Shown: positions 59,546-64,000 of the stretch, piece by piece
Layout of the letters: each line of letters opens with the position of its first letter
Position numbering within the stretch: position 1 is the first letter of the stretch
The notes under the pieces: model-generated
Told to the model about the DNA's origin: nothing
Databases searched by the model: none
The model's input: the letters and a program-made list of their open reading frames with translations, nothing else
Translations under genes and position numbers: made by a program
Source: Vicugna pacos
Taxonomy: Eukaryota; Chordata; Mammalia; Artiodactyla; Camelidae
Assembly: GCF_048564905.1 (NCBI RefSeq)
Contig: NC_133007.1
Coordinates: 23,310,001 to 23,374,000, forward strand
DNA length: 64,000 nucleotides
Direction: 5' to 3'

Positions 59546-60174
59546 GGAGAAAATCTCATGACTTTGGGGCAGGGGTAAATAATTTACAAGAGTAGTTAAT
59601 AATAGTCATAATGAAAAAAATCAATAAACTGTATCCCATTAACAACAAATTCTTTGCATCAAAATGCCACTTTAAGAGAGTGAAAAGTAAACCAAATACT
59701 GGTAGAAAATGTCCACAACGCATATCCAACAAGGGACTAGTGTATAGAAATTACAAAGGACTTCAGTTCAGTAAGAAAAAGATTGATCTCCCCTCCCTAC
59801 CACAAACACACACACACAAACAGCTAAAAACTTAAACTGGTACTACACAAAAGAGTGTATGTAAACAGCTAATAAGCACACAAAAATATGTTAAGTATCA
59901 TTAGTCAACAGAGAAACCCAAACCAAAATAACACTTGAATACACCACACCTCCGTCAGAATGGTTAAAATTAAAAGGGTTAATAATATCAAACATGAGTA
60001 AGGATGTGGAGAAGATGTAAGGTAAACTGGTAAAATACTACAATAACTTATTTGACAGCATCTATTAAATGTAAAAATTATGTATAACCCGTGACCTGAC
60101 AATTTCACTTATATGTATATTCCCAAGACAAATGAGCGTTAATGTTCACAAAAGGCATGCACAACAAAATGTTC

Positions 60175-60188
60175 TAAACAGCATTATT
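60175..60188 (+). repeat. Target-site duplication, left copy
   Basis: TAAACAGCATTATT, repeated exactly at 60,329-60,342 on the other side of the SINE. Confidence 0.9.
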
Positions 60189-60189
60189 T

Positions 60190-60328
60190 GGGGAGAAGGT
60201 ATAGCTCAAGTGGTAAAGTACATGCTTAGCATGAACAACGACCTGGGTTCAATCCCCAGGGCTTCCTCTAAAAATAAATAAACCTAATTACCTCCCCCAC
60301 AAAAACAAACAAACAAACAAACAAAAAA
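60190..60328 (+). mobile_element. tRNA-derived SINE (camelid Vic-1 type)
   Basis: The body reads GGTATAGCTCAAGTGGTAAAG (box A region), then GCTTAGCATG, then GGGTTCAATCCCCAGG (box B), followed by an A/C-rich tail with AAAC repeats. This is the tRNA-like head of the SINE I associate with camelids. It is not a functional tRNA gene: the cloverleaf runs straight into a SINE tail and is bounded by target duplications. It is inserted in an old LINE-1. Confidence 0.82.
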
Positions 60329-60342
60329 TAAACAGCATTATT
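60329..60342 (+). repeat. Target-site duplication, right copy
   Basis: TAAACAGCATTATT, identical to 60,175-60,188. An unbroken 14-bp duplication indicates a fairly recent insertion. Confidence 0.9.
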
Positions 60343-60574
60343 CAACATAGCTAAAATCTGGAAATAATTCCAATATCCATCCACCAAAGAATGGATAAGC
60401 TGTGATATATTCATACAATGGAATGCTACATGGCAATGAAAAATAATAAATTACTGCTACATGCCATAACATGAATAACACTCACGGAGTGAAAGAAGGC
60501 AGACACAAAATTAGGTCTTATTGTATGATTCTAGTTACATAAAATTCAAAAACAGAATCAAAACTAAACTCTGA

Positions 60575-61603
60575 TATATAAACAGTTCATACAACTTAAT
60601 AACAAAAAAAAAAAAACAAATAACCCAATCCAAAAATAGGCAGAAGAGCTAATCAAGCACTTTTCCAATGAAGACATACAAATGGCCAATAGGCACATGA
60701 ATAAATGCTCAATATCACTAATTATCAGAGAAATGCAAATCAAAACTACAGTGAGGTATCACCTCACACCAGTCAGAATGGCCATCATTTAAAAATCCAC
60801 AAACAAACAAACAAACAAAAAGTCCACAAACAATACATGCTGGAGAGGGTGTGGAGAAAAGGGAACCCTCTTACACTGCTGGTTGGAATGTAATTTGGTT
60901 CAGCCAGTATGGAAAACAGTATGGAGAGTCATCAAAAAACTAAAAATAGACTTACCCTATGATTCAGCAATCCCAGTCCTGGACATCTATCCAGAGGGAA
61001 CTCTAATTCAAAAAGATACATGCACCTCAATGTTCACAGCAGCACTATTTACAACAGCCAAGACATGGAAGCAACCTAAATGTCCACTAACAGATGACTG
61101 GATAAAGAATTATGGTATATATATACAACTGAATACTAGTCAGCAATTAAAAAGAATATCATAATGCCATTTGCATCAATGTGAATGGACCTGGGGATCA
61201 TCATTCTAAGGGAAGTAAGACAGAAAGAAAGAAAAATACTCATATGATATTACTCATATGTGGAACCTAAAAAAAAATAAAAGACACATGAACCTATTTA
61301 CAAAATAGAAACAAACTCACAGACACAGAAAACAAACTTATGGTTACAACAGGGGAAAGTGGGTGGGAAGGGATAAACTGGAGTTTCGAGATTTGCAGGT
61401 ACTAACTACTCTATATAAAATAGATAAACAAGTGTCTACCATATAGCACAGGGAACTATATTCAATATCTTGTAGTAACCTATAATGAAAAAGTATATGA
61501 AAAGGAATATACATATGTATATGCATGACTGAAACATTATGCTGTACACTAGAAATTGACACAACACTGTAAACTGACTGTAATTAAAAAAAAAAAAAAA
61601 CCT
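60575..61603 (+). mobile_element. 5'-truncated LINE-1 with poly(A) tail
   Basis: End of ORF2 plus 3' untranslated region. Frames include [32 protein letters not shown] and YPEGTLIQKDTCTSMF. It ends in 'TAATT' and a poly(A) at about 61,588-61,602. It belongs to the same subfamily as the LINE-1 at the CD1A unit junctions. The ORF2 remainder is broken and cannot support transposition. Confidence 0.9.
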
Positions 61604-62341
61604 AAACTCTGGTCACAGAGATCAGAATATTTGTTGTCTTTAAAAGGACAGACTGAGAAGTGGAGCCGTGAAGGAGACTTCTGGGTGCTGGAAATATTCT
61701 TTATCAGGGTTGTGGGTTATTCTTAGCTTCCTTCCAGAAAGCAGATCTAAAATAGGAAAGGAGAGAAAGTCAAAGTAAACTCCGACACGGGGAGCTTTAT
61801 AGGTAGGAGTTTATTCTGGGACACGATACCAGGTATTAGGAGTGGGACACTGGGTACAACAGGAAAACAGAGAAAGCCAGCACAATGATGTGTTATCAGA
61901 GGGACCTTCACTATGGAAAACTAGCATCTGATGCAATTAGAACCCTCAGACCAGTCACGCAGATTCAGTCCCCGTGTTGTCAGCCTGAGAGATATGAGGG
62001 GAGCCCATAGCCATGACCCCTGTCCCCTAACAGTCAAGGATTGCCCCATGGTGTGTTAATTCCTCCACAGTTGCAGTTTTAAGCATCCAAATGTGATAAG
62101 CAGCTTCTCACAGGTGGCCCAACCACATCAGGAGAAAAGCCTTAGTGCAAAAATGCAAAAAATACGCAGCACAGCTGAAGTTAGGTTCTATAACCAGCTG
62201 CCTTAGCAATGGCTAGAGGGAAAATAGTGGGCTGAGAAGATGTGAGGCAGGACACAAGAGGTGTCTGAAACTATCAGGTTTTATGAGCAATATGGAAATC
62301 TTCCAATATGCCACGGTCTGCTCAGTAATTGTTTAACTCCC
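61604..62341. other. Intergenic DNA, possibly repeat-derived
   Basis: Moderately GC-rich stretch that may be an old repeat; no family assigned and no exon seen. Confidence 0.35.
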
Positions 62342-62356
62342 AGTGACATCTAGTGG
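62342..62356 (-). promoter_or_regulatory. Weaker CTCF-like motif right of the CD1A array
   Basis: The minus strand reads CCACTAGATGTCACT, matching 13 of 15 positions of CCASYAGRKGGCAGT, with mismatches at the 11th and 14th positions. Same orientation as the site at 15,796-15,810. Binding uncertain. Confidence 0.3.
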
Positions 62357-62399
62357 TGAAATATAGACATTGGCAGGCATCAAGTTACAGCCTTTTAGG

Positions 62400-63430
62400 G
62401 GTGTCTAAAAAGAAATTGCTCTGAAAATTCTATGTGGCTCAGCTTCACTCCATTCTGAACCAAAAATGCGGTGCATATACAGTCACCTGCAGTAACAGCT
62501 GTTCATCTGCTGGGCCCTTATCTTAACCTGTCATTTTAAGAGCAGGCAAACTCACTTTGGTACCTTGTAAGTTAAACTACATTGATGTGGGCAGCTTTGT
62601 AATAGCAGCTTTGTAATAAGACTTTGCTGAAAGTGAAGGATTTTATCTGACTCTGGGCTAATTCTCCCATATTTTTTCCCATAGTCACAGTCAGCCTTAA
62701 ATAAGTTCCCTACGATGTCTTGGGAGTCTAAAAGTCCTATTTATGCCAGCTTTTGGGAGTTCCTCTACTTAAATCTTCAAATTAAAATATCTGTGAGAAA
62801 ATATACCAAGTAAATTCCACTAAACCAATTTAATTCCATTATTCTAAAAGTACTATAAAGAAATTCTATTTTTCCCAATTTTATGTATATTTTATTAAAA
62901 TCTTATTCATTGGAATCAATTATTTTTCATGTGAAAAAAAATTATACATGTTAAATAAACTAATTGGGAGATCAAATGTTGAATTTTACCTCCGAATGTT
63001 CTACTTTTGTGAGTTTTCCTGTGTAGCCATTATTTCCACCAAAATGCAATTTTCTCAGATTGAATTGTACAAATCTAAATGTTACTATATGCAGTTTTCT
63101 CCACTATAAATTTTATTTTGTGTTAGTTTTGCTGCCTTTTGTATCTATTTTAAAATTTAGGCAAAGCAAAAATAGTTTAATTCATTGATATAATTTTAAT
63201 GAGATAGCCTTTGATATTCCTTTGTTCCAGATTGGTTTATTTATATTTCTAGTTTGTTTCTCCCACAAACTTTGCAAACTGTATACTAACTATTCAGACT
63301 TTGGCCTCAGAAGTAAATGTTCTCTATTACATAGGCTATCTTGTTTTACAGTCTTTACAGCTTTACAAAAAAAGCCTCTTGTTTTACAGTCTTTACAGCT
63401 TTAATTTCTTTCTTTTGCCTTACGAATTCT
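62400..63430. other. AT-rich intergenic DNA
   Basis: No gene or nameable element. A short duplicated phrase ('CTTGTTTTACAGTCTTTACAGCTTTA' type) occurs twice at about 63,340-63,400. Confidence 0.4.
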
Positions 63431-64000
63431 TTTTTAAAGACACCTTTATTGTGGTATGGCTCCTGTACAGTAAACTACACATATTTCAGACATACAATTT
63501 GATGGATTTTGATAGATGCATACACCCATGAAACCACCACCACAATCAAGATAGCTAACGTTTCCATCACTCCCCAAGATGTAATTTTCAAAACTAATTT
63601 TTAATTAATAAGGCTGAGACATACACTACGATGTTGAATACAAATGATGAGGACAGACATCCTTGCCTTGCTCTCAATCTTTAGAAGAAAAGCATATAAT
63701 GTCACCATTTAGTGTAATCATAGTTGTAGGTTTTTGTTGATGTCCTTTATCAAATCGAGAAAGTTTCTTTTTATCCTTGGTTTTTAGGGGAAAAAAAAAA
63801 AACACAGTGAGTTTTTGTCATAAAGAGGTATTGAATATTTCCAATTTTTCATTTGTATCTGTTGATTATTTTCCTATATTGTTAAACATGGTGAGGGGAA
63901 TTATGTTTGATTTTCAAATATTAAGCCAATCTTCCTTACCTAGGATAAAACCCACATGGTGAACATATAATAACCTTTTTATAATATTGCTAGATTTTGT
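63430..64000 (-). mobile_element. Old LINE-1, reversed, cut by window edge
   Basis: 63,440-63,560 resembles a reversed old LINE-1 3' region ('CACCCATGAAACCACCACCAC'). From 63,600 the plus strand reads as reversed ORF2 ('GACATCCTTGCCTTGCTC', 'GATGTCCTTTATCAAATCG', 'AAACCCACATGGTGAACAT'). These may be two pieces. Decayed. Confidence 0.75.

Larger units (their letters stand above)
58970..60575 (+). mobile_element. Old LINE-1 (ORF2 region) with two nested insertions
   Basis: Forward-sense decayed LINE-1 ORF2 (for example 'AATAATTCAGATTACTTTGG', later 'GGATGTGGAGAAGATGTAAG' and 'AAGAATGGATAAGCTGTG'). It is interrupted by a MER5A-type element (59,350-59,545) and a tRNA-derived SINE (60,190-60,328), so it is older than both. 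Confidence 0.75.

Noticed and set aside
60190-60262. tRNA gene
   Set aside because: The tRNA-like head has A and B boxes but continues into a SINE tail and is bounded by target duplications.

Overview
This is nuclear DNA from a placental mammal, most likely a camelid (camel, llama or alpaca group). The evidence is intron-containing CD1 genes, dense LINE-1, L2, Tigger and MER5-type repeats, and at 60,190-60,328 a tRNA-derived SINE of the type I know from camelids, with a clean 14-bp target duplication. I saw no ruminant BovB or tRNA-Glu SINEs.

All recognisable host genes are on the minus strand and all encode CD1 lipid-presenting molecules (MHC class I-like heavy chains that pair with beta-2-microglobulin and show lipids to T cells). 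At 2,679-6,253 lies a six-exon CD1B gene, open throughout (333 codons plus stop), with the CD1b-type alpha-2 cysteine pair and a cytoplasmic YQNI sorting motif. Between 15,837 and about 51,165 lies a tandem array of four units. Each carries one complete, open CD1A-like gene: A (19,123-21,778), B (29,820-32,501), C (40,525-43,175) and D (48,216-50,846). Transcription runs from D towards A and then CD1B. I see no CD1C, CD1D or CD1E exon.

Units 2 and 3 (about 10.7 kb each) are almost identical outside the middle of their CD1A genes. Units 1 and 4 lack a ~2.97-kb segment present in 2 and 3. The shared breakpoint cuts the 5' part of a Tigger-like DNA transposon remnant, so a deletion is the simplest reading. 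Units 1-3 end in a 5'-truncated LINE-1 about 300 bp upstream of the CD1A start codon, and the next unit begins at the LINE-1's truncated end. Unit 4 lacks this LINE-1 and runs into single-copy DNA.

The CD1A genes are mosaics. The alpha-1 exon encodes the same protein in A, C and D, but B differs at 27 of 89 residues, although the neighbouring intron-2 sequence is shared by all four. The alpha-2 exon is the same in A and C and distinct in B and D. The alpha-3 exon is nearly constant. This fits gene conversion plus diversification of the lipid-binding groove, and is the most interesting signal here. CTCF-like motifs in the same orientation lie just outside each side of the array (15,796-15,810 and 62,342-62,356).

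The rest (1-2,400; 6,300-15,800; 51,200-64,000) is intergenic: old LINE-1 pieces, LTR fossils, simple repeats and stretches I cannot classify.
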